Origin: Isochrysis galbana
Lineage: Eukaryota > Haptophyta > Isochrysidales > Isochrysidaceae
Length of the DNA stretch: 64,000 bases
NCBI GenBank assembly: GCA_018136815.1
Contig: CM030940.1
Location: forward strand, 1,680,213-1,744,212
Direction of reading: 5' to 3'
The position numbers and the translations under genes were made by a program. Under the pieces are notes generated by a model. The model ran no database searches and had not been told where the DNA came from. It saw only the letters and a list, made by a program, of their open reading frames with translations. Below, in pieces: positions 9,404 through 19,425 of this stretch (positions are counted from its first letter, which is position 1; each line of letters starts with the position of its first letter).

Positions 9404-10711
9404 ATGCACGCGCTGCCGCCGCTGCTGCTGTCGCTCCTGCTGCTGCCCGCAAGCACGCTCGCACAGAGCCCCTGGCCACCACGCTGGAGCGACAGCGGCG
9501 ACTGCTATCTGAAGCCAAGTCTGCGCGTCGCGTGCGATGGCTGGTGCGGCAACCACTTCTACCGCGTCGACATGCAGCTTGAGCACTGGCGCAATGGTGA
9601 CCGGATTGCGCTCCGGCTGCAGCCCAAGCTTGTGGGACCTGTCGGCTCGCGCATCAAGCTGGTAACGCGCATCGCGGGCGCGCGCCTCTACGACTGGGAC
9701 AAGGTCAACAACTACGTTACATTCGATGTTCTCGGCCCATCCTTCTCCTTCTACCTACAGACCGAGGTGCCCGAACAATTCTGGCGGGGCGGCGTCGAGG
9801 CTGCTGCATTTGAGTGGGTGTGCACGCCACCGCTGCCGCCGCCTGCGCCGCCGCCGCCGCCCGCGCCGCCGCCGCCGCCGCCGCCGCCGAGCCCTGGGCC
9901 ACCGCCGCCCTCGCCACCGCTTCCACCGCCGCCCTCGCCACCCGCGCCGCCGCCGCCCTCGCCCACATCACCGCCACCGCCGCCACCACCACCACCGTTG
10001 CCGCCCGCTCCGCCGCCACCACCATCCGTGGTGCTGTACTCGATCCTCAGCGCGGTCAGCTCCATCCCACTGCTCGCGCTCGCTGCGGTCGTGGCGCTCC
10101 TATGGCGCCGCAAGTGCAGAGGCGAGGCGGGCCGGCGCGGCCGGCGGCGGCTGATAAGCCACATACGCACTCGTGGCCGTTACTTGCGAAGACAAGCTGA
10201 CAACGAGAGCGACGGGAGTGACAGGAGCGACGGCGGCGCGCAGGAGCGCTGCCCCGCCCTGCTGGAGATTCCCACCCACGTCGATGTGCACGGCAAGGTT
10301 TACTTGGTGCAGCTCCAGCTGGGCGGTGTCGCGTCATGGGCCGACGTGAGCGAGCGGGTGCACGAGTCGTGCGAACTCTTTGGCATCCCCGAGTTGCCCG
10401 ATCAAGGAATCATGCACCTCGTCCTCGAGCTGGATGGGCGGCGCGTGCCCGTCACTCCCCGCACGCGTTTCGCCGCTCTCAGCCGCACCTCGGCGCTCCG
10501 GGTCACCATCACTACGGGCGAGGGCGTCCAGCCCGAGTCGGTCACCGAGACGCCCGCCGAGCACGCGATCCGGATGCGTGAGGCTAATGCGAGAGCAAAG
10601 GCGGCAAAGAGACTGAAGAAGGGGCGTGGCGGCCGGAGCGCCTACGGGAGGTTGCCTACCGCCGAGGACGACGAGGATGCGGTGACAGAGGGCCGGCGCG
10701 AGGCCGTGTGA
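9404..10711 (+). CDS. Proline-rich type I membrane protein, receptor-like
   Basis: A 435-residue single-exon frame. ATG 9404 starts a clear signal peptide (MHALPPLLLSLLLLPAS, cleavage near STLAQ), which decides the start although the gap ends only three bases upstream. Residues about 22-141 form an extracellular domain with Cys and Trp (GDCYLK, WCGNHFYRVDM, EFAAFEWVC-like end). Residues about 142-207 are an almost pure Pro stretch with SP and AP, as in algal hydroxyproline-rich cell-surface proteins. A transmembrane helix (about 208-235) is followed by RRK stop-transfer residues. The cytoplasmic part (200 residues) has a Ser/Asp segment, a folded-looking region (YLVQLQLGG, LVLELDGRRVPV) and a basic tail. 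Family not recognised; an extracellular-matrix sensor or adhesion role is an inference. Confidence 0.7.
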   Translation: MHALPPLLLSLLLLPASTLAQSPWPPRWSDSGDCYLKPSLRVACDGWCGNHFYRVDMQLEHWRNGDRIALRLQPKLVGPVGSRIKLVTRIAGARLYDWDKVNNYVTFDVLGPSFSFYLQTEVPEQFWRGGVEAAAFEWVCTPPLPPPAPPPPPAPPPPPPPPSPGPPPPSPPLPPPPSPPAPPPPSPTSPPPPPPPPPLPPAPPPPPSVVLYSILSAVSSIPLLALAAVVALLWRRKCRGEAGRRGRRRLISHIRTRGRYLRRQADNESDGSDRSDGGAQERCPALLEIPTHVDVHGKVYLVQLQLGGVASWADVSERVHESCELFGIPELPDQGIMHLVLELDGRRVPVTPRTRFAALSRTSALRVTITTGEGVQPESVTETPAEHAIRMREANARAKAAKRLKKGRGGRSAYGRLPTAEDDEDAVTEGRREAV

Positions 10712-11258
10712 CGGAAGAGGATACGGCTGCGCCTGAGCGCTGCTCCGCCCTATTCGGATGCATGGACGATGCACATGCCCACATCTGTACCCCCTAGCCG
10801 TCGCCGCGGAAGGATTGCCAATGCATGACGGATATCGACTAGAGTCATCTGACTGTTCCGTAAAGTGGTACTTGATACCCATCAAATACCAAAAACAACC
10901 AATGGAGGACGATCACCTAGCAAGCGCTCCTGGCGCCCGTTCCATTTTAATTTTTTTACTATCGCACACTGCGAGAAGTGGAGGGGCAGGGGGAGGCGAG
11001 CTACTCACGAGAAAGTTTACTTTTATGTTTACAGAAATACAGAAACTAAGATAGTGGCAATGCGAGTCGTCGCCACGGACACAAAGAGAAAGAAACACAA
11101 CTTGAGAGTCCAAAACATTGATCACGAAAGGCCCTCCCGGCCCCCGCCGCCTGAACCTGTCGCATTCATCCTAGATGATGCGAGTTCTAGGCTCTTATCT
11201 CCAGGTCCTTCGCCGTGCGACCACACGGTGAAGCTCAGGCACATCTAGGGCGGTAGGT
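10712..11258. other. Intergenic, no gene seen
   Basis: Presumed 3' flank of the membrane-protein gene and the target site of LINE-like copy B. No convincing frame, RNA gene or repeat was seen. Confidence 0.5.
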
Positions 11259-11275
11259 AGGGTTCGTCCCTAGCG
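11259..11275. repeat. Target-site duplication (left) of LINE-like copy B
   Basis: AGGGTTCGTCCCTAGCG here and at 12426-12442 exactly flank the element. Confidence 0.9.
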
Positions 11276-12425
11276 AAAAAACTATTGTTATAGTTTGAAC
11301 TATGGAGCGTGCCGCGACCGCTCCCGAGCCCCAGGCGACCCTCGCCACCGCGCCCCACCTGGGACGCCCCATGCCGCCCGAGGCGGCTCGTCAGAAAGCC
11401 CTCTCAGAGCCCATCCAGCCCATCCAAACCACGCCCGCGCAAGCGCGCGGGGTGGCGAGCACTGGCACCGAACAGGTTGCCCCCATGGCTCTGCGTAGCA
11501 TGCAGGGGGTCTTTGAGACCCCCTCCAACAGTGGGAAACCCTCCCACCCCAAGAGCACCTCATGTGGGAGGGCAGCTCAGCTGCCCTCCCCATGGTGGAA
11601 ACCTCTACCATCAGTGCACCCAACATGGGAGGGCACTTCACAACCATCAATCTCCTACAGAGAGCAACTTGTGCCTCTGTTTTTCAACATGTTGACTCAC
11701 TTCTCGTTTTCACCCCACTCCTGTGGGCCACAAGAACCTACAACTCAGTGCCCTGCCTTGGGCCCTCCTTCAACACTTGACTCCCTCTCCTACTCTCCCT
11801 TCCCTCTAGAACCAACCCAAACAGCACGAACCCCCTCGCCCTCTGTTCAAAGCACCAAAAATTTCAACTCAAGACCCTTGTTGATACACTTCACGTTTTC
11901 ACCCCACTCTTGTGGGCCACAATTACCTTCAACTCAGTGCCCTGCCTTGGGCCCTCTTCCAACACTTCACTCCCTCTCCCACTCCCACTCCCTCTTCCAA
12001 CTACAACTAACCCAAGAAGCACAAACCCCCTTGCCCTCTGTTTCAAGCACCAAAAATTTCGACTCAAGACACAAGACAAGAGGGAGGACATGTCTTGAGG
12101 CGGCGTCGCTGCCCATGCCTAGCGCAAGGGTATAGCGCCCCCACTCAGACATCTCCTTCCCCACAGCTCCTCTCTGAGGAGTTGCTCCTCTCCCTCCCAT
12201 TAGGCCCCCTTGCCTGCGAGACCAGAACAGGATCTTGGCGTAGGGGGCTGTCTGAGTGTGGAGGGAGGGGCGCTCTGGCTAGCGCAGGTAGAAAGCTAGT
12301 GAAGAGCTGGGTGGCATAAGGGGGGAAGGGTGCTTGCGCTTGCCGCGGCAGGGTGTCCTGTCTTGAGTGAGCGCTAGTCCCGTTCCTTTGCCGCGCCGCG
12401 ACCCATAAAAATTTGTTAAAAATTT
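11276..12425 (+). mobile_element. LINE-mobilised element, copy B
   Basis: A 1150-bp element almost identical to copy A but inverted, with its own perfect 17-bp target-site duplication. Leader AAACTATTGTTATAGTTT, ATG at 11302, AT-rich 3' end. Perfect hairpins lie at 11505-11512/11516-11523 and 11566-11577/11579-11590. The different target duplications show two separate insertions, not a segmental inversion, and the near identity means both are recent. Confidence 0.85.
11302..12135 (+). CDS. ORF1-like protein of copy B, frameshifted relative to copy A
   Basis: 277 residues starting MERAATAPEPQATLATAP. It is nearly the same as the copy A protein over about 250 residues, then diverges because copy B carries a small insertion (an ACAAGAC repeat at about 12068) that shifts the frame; the copy A C-terminus continues in another frame from 12095. 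The protein has repeated motifs of the type HFxFSPHSCGPQ..(S/T)TQCPALGP, three copies in a row, and no known domain. Function unknown. Confidence 0.5.
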   Translation: MERAATAPEPQATLATAPHLGRPMPPEAARQKALSEPIQPIQTTPAQARGVASTGTEQVAPMALRSMQGVFETPSNSGKPSHPKSTSCGRAAQLPSPWWKPLPSVHPTWEGTSQPSISYREQLVPLFFNMLTHFSFSPHSCGPQEPTTQCPALGPPSTLDSLSYSPFPLEPTQTARTPSPSVQSTKNFNSRPLLIHFTFSPHSCGPQLPSTQCPALGPLPTLHSLSHSHSLFQLQLTQEAQTPLPSVSSTKNFDSRHKTRGRTCLEAASLPMPSARV

Positions 12426-12442
12426 AGGGTTCGTCCCTAGCG
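12426..12442. repeat. Target-site duplication (right) of LINE-like copy B
   Basis: Second copy of AGGGTTCGTCCCTAGCG. Confidence 0.9.
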
Positions 12443-14048
12443 GCCTAGAATTCGGGTTCTCGTTTCGTTCCTTCTAGCCTGTTTGCTGTTTGTTCTTGAC
12501 CCGCAAAGGAGCCAGGTCGCCTGTCGCTTGTTGTGCGCTTGTCTCAGGCTCTCGGGGTACCTTGAGGAGGCTTGTTTAGCTTCTTGCAAGGCTTGTCGTT
12601 TCTCGTTGGGTTCCGGTTCTTTCTTGTGACTTGCTAGCTTTCGTCGTCTTTCAGGCCTGTTCTTCGTCCGTGCTTCTTTCTTCTCGGTCAAGGTGTTTGG
12701 CGAGCGAGTCGGTTGCTCTATCCATAGTCTATCCACTCGAGATTTGAGGTTTAATTTGCCATCTCCCCTTGGAGATCGATGTAGGTTCACTTCTTAGGTG
12801 AGGGAATCTTTCCCCTTGACCCTTGATGCAAGTTGCATGCAAGCCCATGCAAGCTCTTGGCCCCTTTGGTGTTTCTTCTCCTTGGTTGTTACTCAGGGTT
12901 GCTCGTTAGAAGCGTCTAGAAGGGTCACGCTCAACGGCAAGATTTCCTCGGTCGCAAGGAGATCTCGTTGCGATCTGTATCCGAAGTGATCGCCGCGGTC
13001 GCGCGACATGCGACATGACGCCCCCCTTCGGACTCTCCGCCACGTGGGGAAGATACAAGGGAGACACGCTCCGGCCGCCGCTGCGGAGTCTCTCTCTCTC
13101 GCTCTCTCTCTCCGTCTCTCGCGACGTGTTTGGGTTATCGGTGATTTGGGGTCTCGGTTGCTTGATGTTTTGCTTAGTTTGGGTGAATGATTCTGGTGCT
13201 GTTCGTGAGTCAGTGTAGCCTGTTGTTCTCCGGATCGTTGTCCGTCGTTGTTCGCTGCGTCGCTGCACTCTAGCAGCCTAGGCTCCCTCCCTGAGGGAAG
13301 AGTTCTTTGTAGGTCTAGCAATCTCTTACACCCCCAACACTCTAGGGCCGCTAGGAGCGCCTCGCCGCCCCACCGCCCTTCGTTCGCCGTTCGTCCCCCG
13401 TCCAAACACCCAAATGGGGTTGCCCGACCCAGTCCAGAATTTCATTCACCCGACTCCCGGCGGGGAGGAGGGCCAAAGCGCCGCGCTAGCCGCCGGTGCC
13501 GCTCGCGACGGAGTGGCTCAGAGCCCTCCGGCTACGCTCGACTCGACAGGTACGGGCCAAAGGTAGCGCACCTGGGCCGTACCACCCCGGAAATCGACGA
13601 CAAAGGAAGGAAAGAAGCGGGGGAAGACCTCAGTGCCCGGAACCTCTTTACCTGGGCAACCGAGCGCTTCGCTTACAATCAACGCTGCGGCACGGATGAG
13701 GGGGGCGAAGATGATGCTCCCCTAGTTCTCCCACTCAAGAAGAAGAAGTCCGGCTACGCGGCTTTTCTAGCCCGTAAACGTGAACGCCATCGGAACCTTT
13801 TGGAATCCAAACGCCTTCACGCTCGTGCCAAGTCCACCTATCTTGTCAGGTCGCATGCTTCAACTCGGTCCTCAGCGCTTCGGCCCTCCTTCATGGTGGT
13901 TCTCTTACTTTTGTCCCAGCTACCCACCTTTGTTTGTGCGCCGGCAACTTCGGAGGCTTCCCCTGTAGCACTGTCTCACTCACTGTCTGTCATGACCTTC
14001 ATGCTTTTTGTTGCCGCCCTGGCTGCTCCCTGGCAGCCAGTGCGATAA
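12443..14048 (+). other. Retroelement-like leader region with an unrecognised frame
   Basis: T-rich sequence with GCAAGGCTTG and CATGCAAG motifs resembling the putative Copia LTR near 337-420, then a (TC) tract at about 13085-13115. A plus frame without an early ATG is open from 13248 to 14048; its middle (AHLGRTTPEIDD, basic KKKKSGYAAFLARKRER) has no known match. Its segment 13554-13600 (GGTAGCGCACCT.GGCCG..CC...GACAAAGGAA) recurs at 40655-40700 beside Ty3-like sequence. Probably the 5' part of a decayed retroelement; low certainty. Confidence 0.3.
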
Positions 14049-15064
14049 AAGTAAACGTAGGAGAGGACGGAGGGGCATCCGTAATAGTAACTAAGTTAGT
14101 AGTTAGTAGCAGGACCACACATGTACCACACATGCACATAGAAGAGCCTGGATGGTGGATGGAGGCGTAGCAAGTGCGCGCGGACGAAGCGGGCGGTTGC
14201 GTGCGCGTGTGCTACAGTGGATGCGGGAATTTTTCTTTGCGCGGAGCGACAAGTCTGTGCAAGTTTGAAGTTTGGGTGCCTTTTGGCGACAAGAATGAGA
14301 ATGACAAATTTGTCGTGCAAGTTTGGGCATGTCGGACGACGACAAGTATTGGCCAGGCCCAACTCGTCAGGGGTAATTCAACGCACCGCTCTGGCGAGGG
14401 TCTGCGCGGCCAGGAGGCCAGCAGGCAACTCCTCTCGCCATGCTGAGGCGGTGCCGCGCGTGATGGGCCAGCCCGTCATGCGCAGCACCGTCATTTTGAT
14501 GGCTCGCGGCCAGCCGCGCACTGCAGGCGCGCGAGAGGCTGGCAGCAGATGCTAGCAGGGGCGAGGTGGAGGGCGGAGGCGACGCGGTGCGCCCGCGCAG
14601 AGCTCTGTACGGCATGCCCGGGGGTAATTGTGCCCGGGGGACGCAGGCGCGCGTCGCACAGCGCGACCTCTGGTACTCTTTTGTGGTCGACGTCGATTTC
14701 GCACGAGCGCGAAAACGTTTTTGGGTCTGTGTGTTGAAATAAATGGCGTCGAAAATGTGCATATCTCTCATTAGATTCTGCCGAATATACCCATCACCAA
14801 TAGCATATCCCTAAGATCTCGTCATAAAACCTCAATCTTGACTTGGTGAATTTTCACCCTTCGAAGTTAAAAGCCCTATTTGACCGGCCCCTTAAGAAGG
14901 GGAGAAGGGGAGGAAGTGGTGCGAAAGGAGATAAGGGCAATGGTCAGTGGAGAGGTAGTATGTACCGGGCTCCTAGTAGGTGTTTGGCCCTGAATCTTCA
15001 GGTTTTTTTGAGTCCCAAAGCCATGCGCGAGGCGAGAATATCAAAAGTTTTTTTTTTCATAACG
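14049..15064. other. Intergenic, 3' of symplekin; short A-tract motif repeats
   Basis: No gene seen. Near 14990-15060 (minus sense) there are two A-tract motifs, CTGAAGATTC and TGATATTCTCGCC, members of a short motif family found about ten times in this window. Confidence 0.45.
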
Positions 15065-18049
15065 CTAGGTGAGGCCAAGTGCCGCCAGGGCTGGGGCCGG
15101 GATCGTATCCCGGTGCGAGTTGGCGTGTTGGAGGAGCTTGGCCTTGGTTGCAGCATCACTCTCCAAGACTGCTTCGAGTCTATCCTTGGGCATCGCGAGA
15201 TAGATGCGTGCCGAGGCGGGCATCGCCATCTGGCAGCATTTGACGAAACCGGCCCAAAGCTTGGGCATTGTCCACACCTGGCGAGCGAGGAGATGGTCTA
15301 GTAGCAGCATCACTGCGTTCACCGCCTTGGGCCAATGTACGAGCGCCTGTATGATCGTGCGCATGGTAAGCAGAGGCAGGGGCTCCAGTCGTACAATGTC
15401 CTCCAGCGCGCCTATGAGCTCCTCCTGCGTGAAGATCGTTCGCTCATTTAGGCAAGCCTGCACCGCATCCATTACCGCCTTGAGCGGTACTTGTTGCGTA
15501 TCCACATCGAGCACGTGGAGCTCCACCATCAGCTGCGCAGGCCGCGTGAGCGGCGGCTCGGCATGAAGCAGCTGTGCTAGGGCTTCCCGCATGTCGGCAG
15601 TCGGCAGCCGGAGCAGGGCGGGGAGCACTGCGCCGAGTTGGTGTTCGAGCACAAAGGGCAGTAGCGGCACTAGATAGGTGCTCGAGTGCGAGCCAGCAGT
15701 AACAAGCTCGATTACCCCCTCGACGAGAGTCGTCGGCACTGACCCGCCCTCGGCAGCCGCGCGGTCGGCCAGCATCTGCAGCACGAGCAGCAGGAGCGGC
15801 GAGGCACCTGGCTCCGTCGCGTCCGTTACCGGACCACCTGCCGCCTCGTTCCGCAGCTGCTTCAAGAGCACCTCGGAGACAGGCTCGATGGGTAGTTGCA
15901 GCAAGAGGCCCGGCAGCTGTCGCTGCACCGCCGCCGCCGCCTCGGGAGTCGCGTCGGCGAGGCCCGTGAGAAGCGGCTCAAGCATCTGCGGCGATCGTGC
16001 GCACACGGCAAGGTAGATTAACAGTAGCTTGCCCGTCGTCTCCTCATCGGAGGACACTAGTCCCGCCTGCATTTGCTCGGCTGCGTGCCGCCGGATGCGC
16101 CGGGCGACCGCCTCCACATTTGCTGCCTGCGCAACCCCTTCCCCCGCGGCGATGCTCGCGACCAGCCGGACCGCCGGTGCACGCAGCGCTTCGTCGTCAC
16201 TGCTGCAGAGCTCGAGCAGCAGCGACGCACACGGGTCTCGCCAGGCATCGCGCTGCAGAAGCAGGTCGCGCAATGTCGTCAAGCCGAGCATGAGCCTCGG
16301 GTTTGCACCGTACGCGACGTCGGCGCGTAACACATCGAGGAGGCCGGCGGGCAGCCGTGGCAGTAGGAGCAGTAGCTTGGTCCACAATCGGTCATTAGGA
16401 GGCAGCCGCTCATTGTACGTGGCGAGGACAACGTCGAAGAGCTCGTCGTAGCGCTCCACTGAGTGCTCCAGGTACTCGGTGTACGCCCAAGCCAACACGA
16501 GCTCGAGCCGCTCATGTGGCAGCTCGAGCACGTGCTCGATCAACCGCGAGTGGTAGGCGCCAAGCAGCGGCTGCGTGCTCGCAAGGCGCCCGAGGATGGA
16601 ATGAAGCTCGGCGCGCCGGCCTGACGTGCGCAGGAGCCGCTCCGACACGGGTGAGAGGAGCTCGTCCATGAGGCCATCGAGCAGTGGAGGGAGTTCGTTT
16701 GGCTTCACCTCAGGCGGCAAGTGCGGGACCCCGTCTGCCGCCGGGATGGCACCCGTGGACGGCGGCGGAGGAAGTTGCGCCATAGTGGCGATGACAAGCT
16801 CTGCCACCAACTCGGGCGCGAGCTTCCGGAGGATATTGTCGACCGTCGACGACTGCTGCAGCACCGCCCCCCCCTCATGCCGTTTGGCATCGGGGCCTGC
16901 GTTGTCGTCATTGTGTAGCCGCTTAACGCCGCTCGGTCCCGCCACGCCGTCCGCGGAGCCAGCCCCCGGAAGACTCGCTGGGCGGAGCTCTTCGGCTGAG
17001 GGCATTTCCCTGCCCATCTGCCGCAGCACCATTTGCAGTTGGTTCGACGCCCCCGCTGCCACGAGCGAAGAGAAGAGCGAACGCTCCGCCTCTTTCTTGG
17101 ACGTTGCAGCCGCACTGTCTGAGCTGCCCTCCGACACGAGCGCGTCGGGGGACAGTGTGTGCAGCTGCTTGACCAGCGATATCATAGCAGATTTGAGGGC
17201 CTGTTGGACGTTGGCAAGCCCAGCGGCCGGGATCACGATCCGCGCCGCGCTTTCCCCTGGCGCCGGCACCAGGTGTGACTGGCAGCTCGTGAGGGCTTCC
17301 ACAATGGATGGCAGCGTCGCCGGGCGCGAGCGCGCAATCGACAGCGCCAGGGAGTTGGCGGTGACGCATAGCAAGGTCGGCGACGGCGGATCGACTAGCA
17401 GACCGGTGAGGCATCGTAGCGTCTCATGCGCCCATTGCGCGGCCGTCGCACCATCAAATATGGCATGCGACATGATCACGGGCTTTTCGCTTGGCGCAGA
17501 TGCTGGCACGCCCTCTGCGACCACGCCTGACTCGCTCGCGTCCGACTCGCCGGAGGACGGTTCGGGAGTGCAGGCGAGGACAACCGCCTCGCACAGTTTG
17601 ACTGCCTGCGTGCGCACGGTGTCCTTGTGGGCCGCGTTGCTCAGCATACCGATGGCATCGAGCCGGAGCTGGTTGACGCTCTCAGCGAGCGCGCTGTGCT
17701 CATCGGAGAGCGGTAGCTTGTCGGCGGCGAGGAGGCGGAGCGCGGGTCGAAGGAGGGCGGCGGATGTCATGAGACACCTCTTCACCACGACCGCGCTCTC
17801 GTCGTGCAGCATTGCGACGATTGGGGGCAGCAGGCGGCTGAGCGCTTTCGGCGCGAGCGGACCCGCCTCAGCCGCAAACGCGAGGGCGGCACGGCGTACG
17901 TCGGCGTCGGCGTCGGCGAGGAGCTGGAGCAGGTGGTGGATGGTTTGATCCGACGGCTCATCCCCCCCTAGCTCCTCTTGCGCCGCCTCCACCAGCTCGG
18001 TCCGGCGCGCGGCGTCGGCTTCCGAGAGCGCCGCCGCGAGGCGCGCCAT
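15065..18049 (-). CDS. SYMPK: Symplekin (Pta1-like) mRNA 3'-end processing scaffold
   Basis: An intronless minus-strand gene, 994 residues from ATG 18049. The frame is open to 18166, but the extra upstream residues look like leader, and MARLAAALSEADAARR starts the conserved part. The N-terminal half has HEAT-type helices (HHLLQLLADADADVRRAAL, ALSRLLPPIVAMLHDES, VKRCLMTSAALLRPAL) as in the symplekin/Pta1 N-terminal domain that binds Ssu72 and CstF in other organisms. A low-complexity middle follows. The C-terminal domain is strongly symplekin-like: ALEDIVRLEPLPLLTMRT, ALVHWPKAVNAVMLLLDHLL, and VWTMPKLWAGFVKCCQMAMP. Human symplekin is about 1270 residues, so this one is somewhat shorter. Role: nuclear scaffold of the cleavage/polyadenylation and histone pre-mRNA processing machinery. 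Confidence 0.9.
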   Translation of the reverse strand: MARLAAALSEADAARRTELVEAAQEELGGDEPSDQTIHHLLQLLADADADVRRAALAFAAEAGPLAPKALSRLLPPIVAMLHDESAVVVKRCLMTSAALLRPALRLLAADKLPLSDEHSALAESVNQLRLDAIGMLSNAAHKDTVRTQAVKLCEAVVLACTPEPSSGESDASESGVVAEGVPASAPSEKPVIMSHAIFDGATAAQWAHETLRCLTGLLVDPPSPTLLCVTANSLALSIARSRPATLPSIVEALTSCQSHLVPAPGESAARIVIPAAGLANVQQALKSAMISLVKQLHTLSPDALVSEGSSDSAAATSKKEAERSLFSSLVAAGASNQLQMVLRQMGREMPSAEELRPASLPGAGSADGVAGPSGVKRLHNDDNAGPDAKRHEGGAVLQQSSTVDNILRKLAPELVAELVIATMAQLPPPPSTGAIPAADGVPHLPPEVKPNELPPLLDGLMDELLSPVSERLLRTSGRRAELHSILGRLASTQPLLGAYHSRLIEHVLELPHERLELVLAWAYTEYLEHSVERYDELFDVVLATYNERLPPNDRLWTKLLLLLPRLPAGLLDVLRADVAYGANPRLMLGLTTLRDLLLQRDAWRDPCASLLLELCSSDDEALRAPAVRLVASIAAGEGVAQAANVEAVARRIRRHAAEQMQAGLVSSDEETTGKLLLIYLAVCARSPQMLEPLLTGLADATPEAAAAVQRQLPGLLLQLPIEPVSEVLLKQLRNEAAGGPVTDATEPGASPLLLLVLQMLADRAAAEGGSVPTTLVEGVIELVTAGSHSSTYLVPLLPFVLEHQLGAVLPALLRLPTADMREALAQLLHAEPPLTRPAQLMVELHVLDVDTQQVPLKAVMDAVQACLNERTIFTQEELIGALEDIVRLEPLPLLTMRTIIQALVHWPKAVNAVMLLLDHLLARQVWTMPKLWAGFVKCCQMAMPASARIYLAMPKDRLEAVLESDAATKAKLLQHANSHRDTIPAPALAALGLT

Positions 18050-18166
18050 CGCCGCCGAGGCGCGCCGCCCCGAGGAGGGGAAAGAGGGGGCACATACTTT
18101 AATCCTAGTGCTGCGGAGCCCCACTCCCACTCGTGCCACTCCAAGCTCAGTGCCAAGTAGTGCCAA

Positions 18167-19270
18167 GTGCCAAGGTTCAGAGCATTCAGAGCCAGTGCCA
18201 GTGCTTATATGTACCTCGGTCAGTCCTCAGTCCCTCAGTCCCGCCCGCAGTCAGTGCTCAGTGAGTGCTCTGTCCTGCCAAGGGCGCGGGGCTCCCATTC
18301 CGCCTTCCGGCATCATCCGTAGGTATGTAGGTATTGGTGTTGGTATTGGTATGAATATGATGCCACCCACCCTTGGATACCCAGGTGAAGGACCTTGGCC
18401 CCGGCCAGAGTTTCGAGAAACTCGATTCTAAGTTTGGGGGCCACACAGAAACCAACATTTCTGAACGAAATAAATCGAATTTTGGGGGCCGCGGCGCGCG
18501 CCGCGCGGCGCGCGTGGGGTGTTGAGTGGGAGTGGGGCGCGGTGGCGATGGCGCCCGCAGGCCGGTCGCCGGTCGGCCGCCAAGAAGCGGACACGGCAGG
18601 CTGGTGGAAGATGAGGACGAAGGGGGCGATGGCAGCTCTGGTCAGCTCCTACTCCCACCCTCCCCGCGCCCTCAGGATCAGGATGTACTGGAGCTGGATG
18701 CGTCATCTGAGAACGAGACGAACTCCAGCGACGACGGAAGCGGAAGCGACGCCGAGGACCACGAGGGGACGCATAGGGTGTGTTCTCTCTCTTGCGTGTG
18801 ATGTATGGGGAGCAACAATCTGGTGTGTTGTCCGACCACCTGCAAGCAGTGGCAATTGGCCTTGATGAGTCGCTACAAACAACAAACGGACCGTGGGCTG
18901 AGATCGTGCAAGTGTGCCGTGTGCCGTGTGCGGTGTGCTGCTTGCATGTGTGGGTTTTGGGTTGACCACAGAGAGAAAATAATGTGTGAATGTGAACAAT
19001 AAGTGAACAATGACAATGACAATGAACTATTAATGTGAAATGAATCCTCCCCCCATCCCCATCCCTCCATCACCCCTCGTAGGCGATGCAGCGATGCAGC
19101 CATGCAGCGCGTCGGGCGTGTGCCGTGTGCCGTGTGCACGCACGCTCTCGGCGAAGCACAAGTTTCAAATCGAAATTGATCGAAATTTGGGCCAACAAGG
19201 CTCGAAATTTGCTGAAAATTGATCGAAATTTCGAATCGAAATTTGGGTGGGTTTGGATCGAAACTCTGGC
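18167..19270. other. Intergenic repeats between symplekin and a LINE fragment
   Basis: Short direct repeats (AGTGCCAAGTGCC, CAGTCCTCAGTCC) lie at 18150-18270. An inverted pair around GGCCCCGGCCAGAGTTTCGA sits at about 18388-18417 and 19255-19285. A Ser/Asp-rich frame (about 18604-18777) may be an exon or element fragment but matches nothing I know. AATCGAAATTT-type repeats occur at 19160-19255. Confidence 0.45.
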
Positions 19271-19284
19271 CGGGGCCAACAAGG

Positions 19285-19425
19285 ACCCATTCGCGTTGCG
19301 ACGTACAACATCAACGGCACCAAGGGCGGCAAGTTAGCCGCCGTGCTATCACAAGCGCGGAAAGCGAAAGTAGACGTCTTGCTCCTACAAGAGCTACACG
19401 CTTACGAGGACGGCTCGCACCTCCG
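19285..19425 (+). pseudogene. LINE apurinic-type endonuclease fragment
   Basis: The frame gives PIRVATYNINGTKGGK, then VLSQARKAKVDVLLLQELH: the N-terminal signature of the APE-type endonuclease of non-LTR retrotransposons, where the Asn of NING and the Glu of QELH bind metal. Only about 45 residues remain before the sequence changes to an antisense Ty3 fragment. It could be the endonuclease of the element family that mobilised copies A and B, but this is not shown. Confidence 0.8.

Noticed and set aside
13248-14048. A 266-codon plus frame as a gene
   Set aside because: No early ATG, no domain, and part of it recurs near a Ty3 leader at 40655; kept only as a region description.
16626-17948. 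Plus-strand frame of 440 codons inside symplekin
   Set aside because: Antisense shadow of a well-supported gene in GC-rich codons; Ser/Arg-rich with no domain.
15065-18166. Longer symplekin start at 18166
   Set aside because: The extra 39 residues lack family features and lie in repeat-like leader; the Met at 18049 begins the conserved part.
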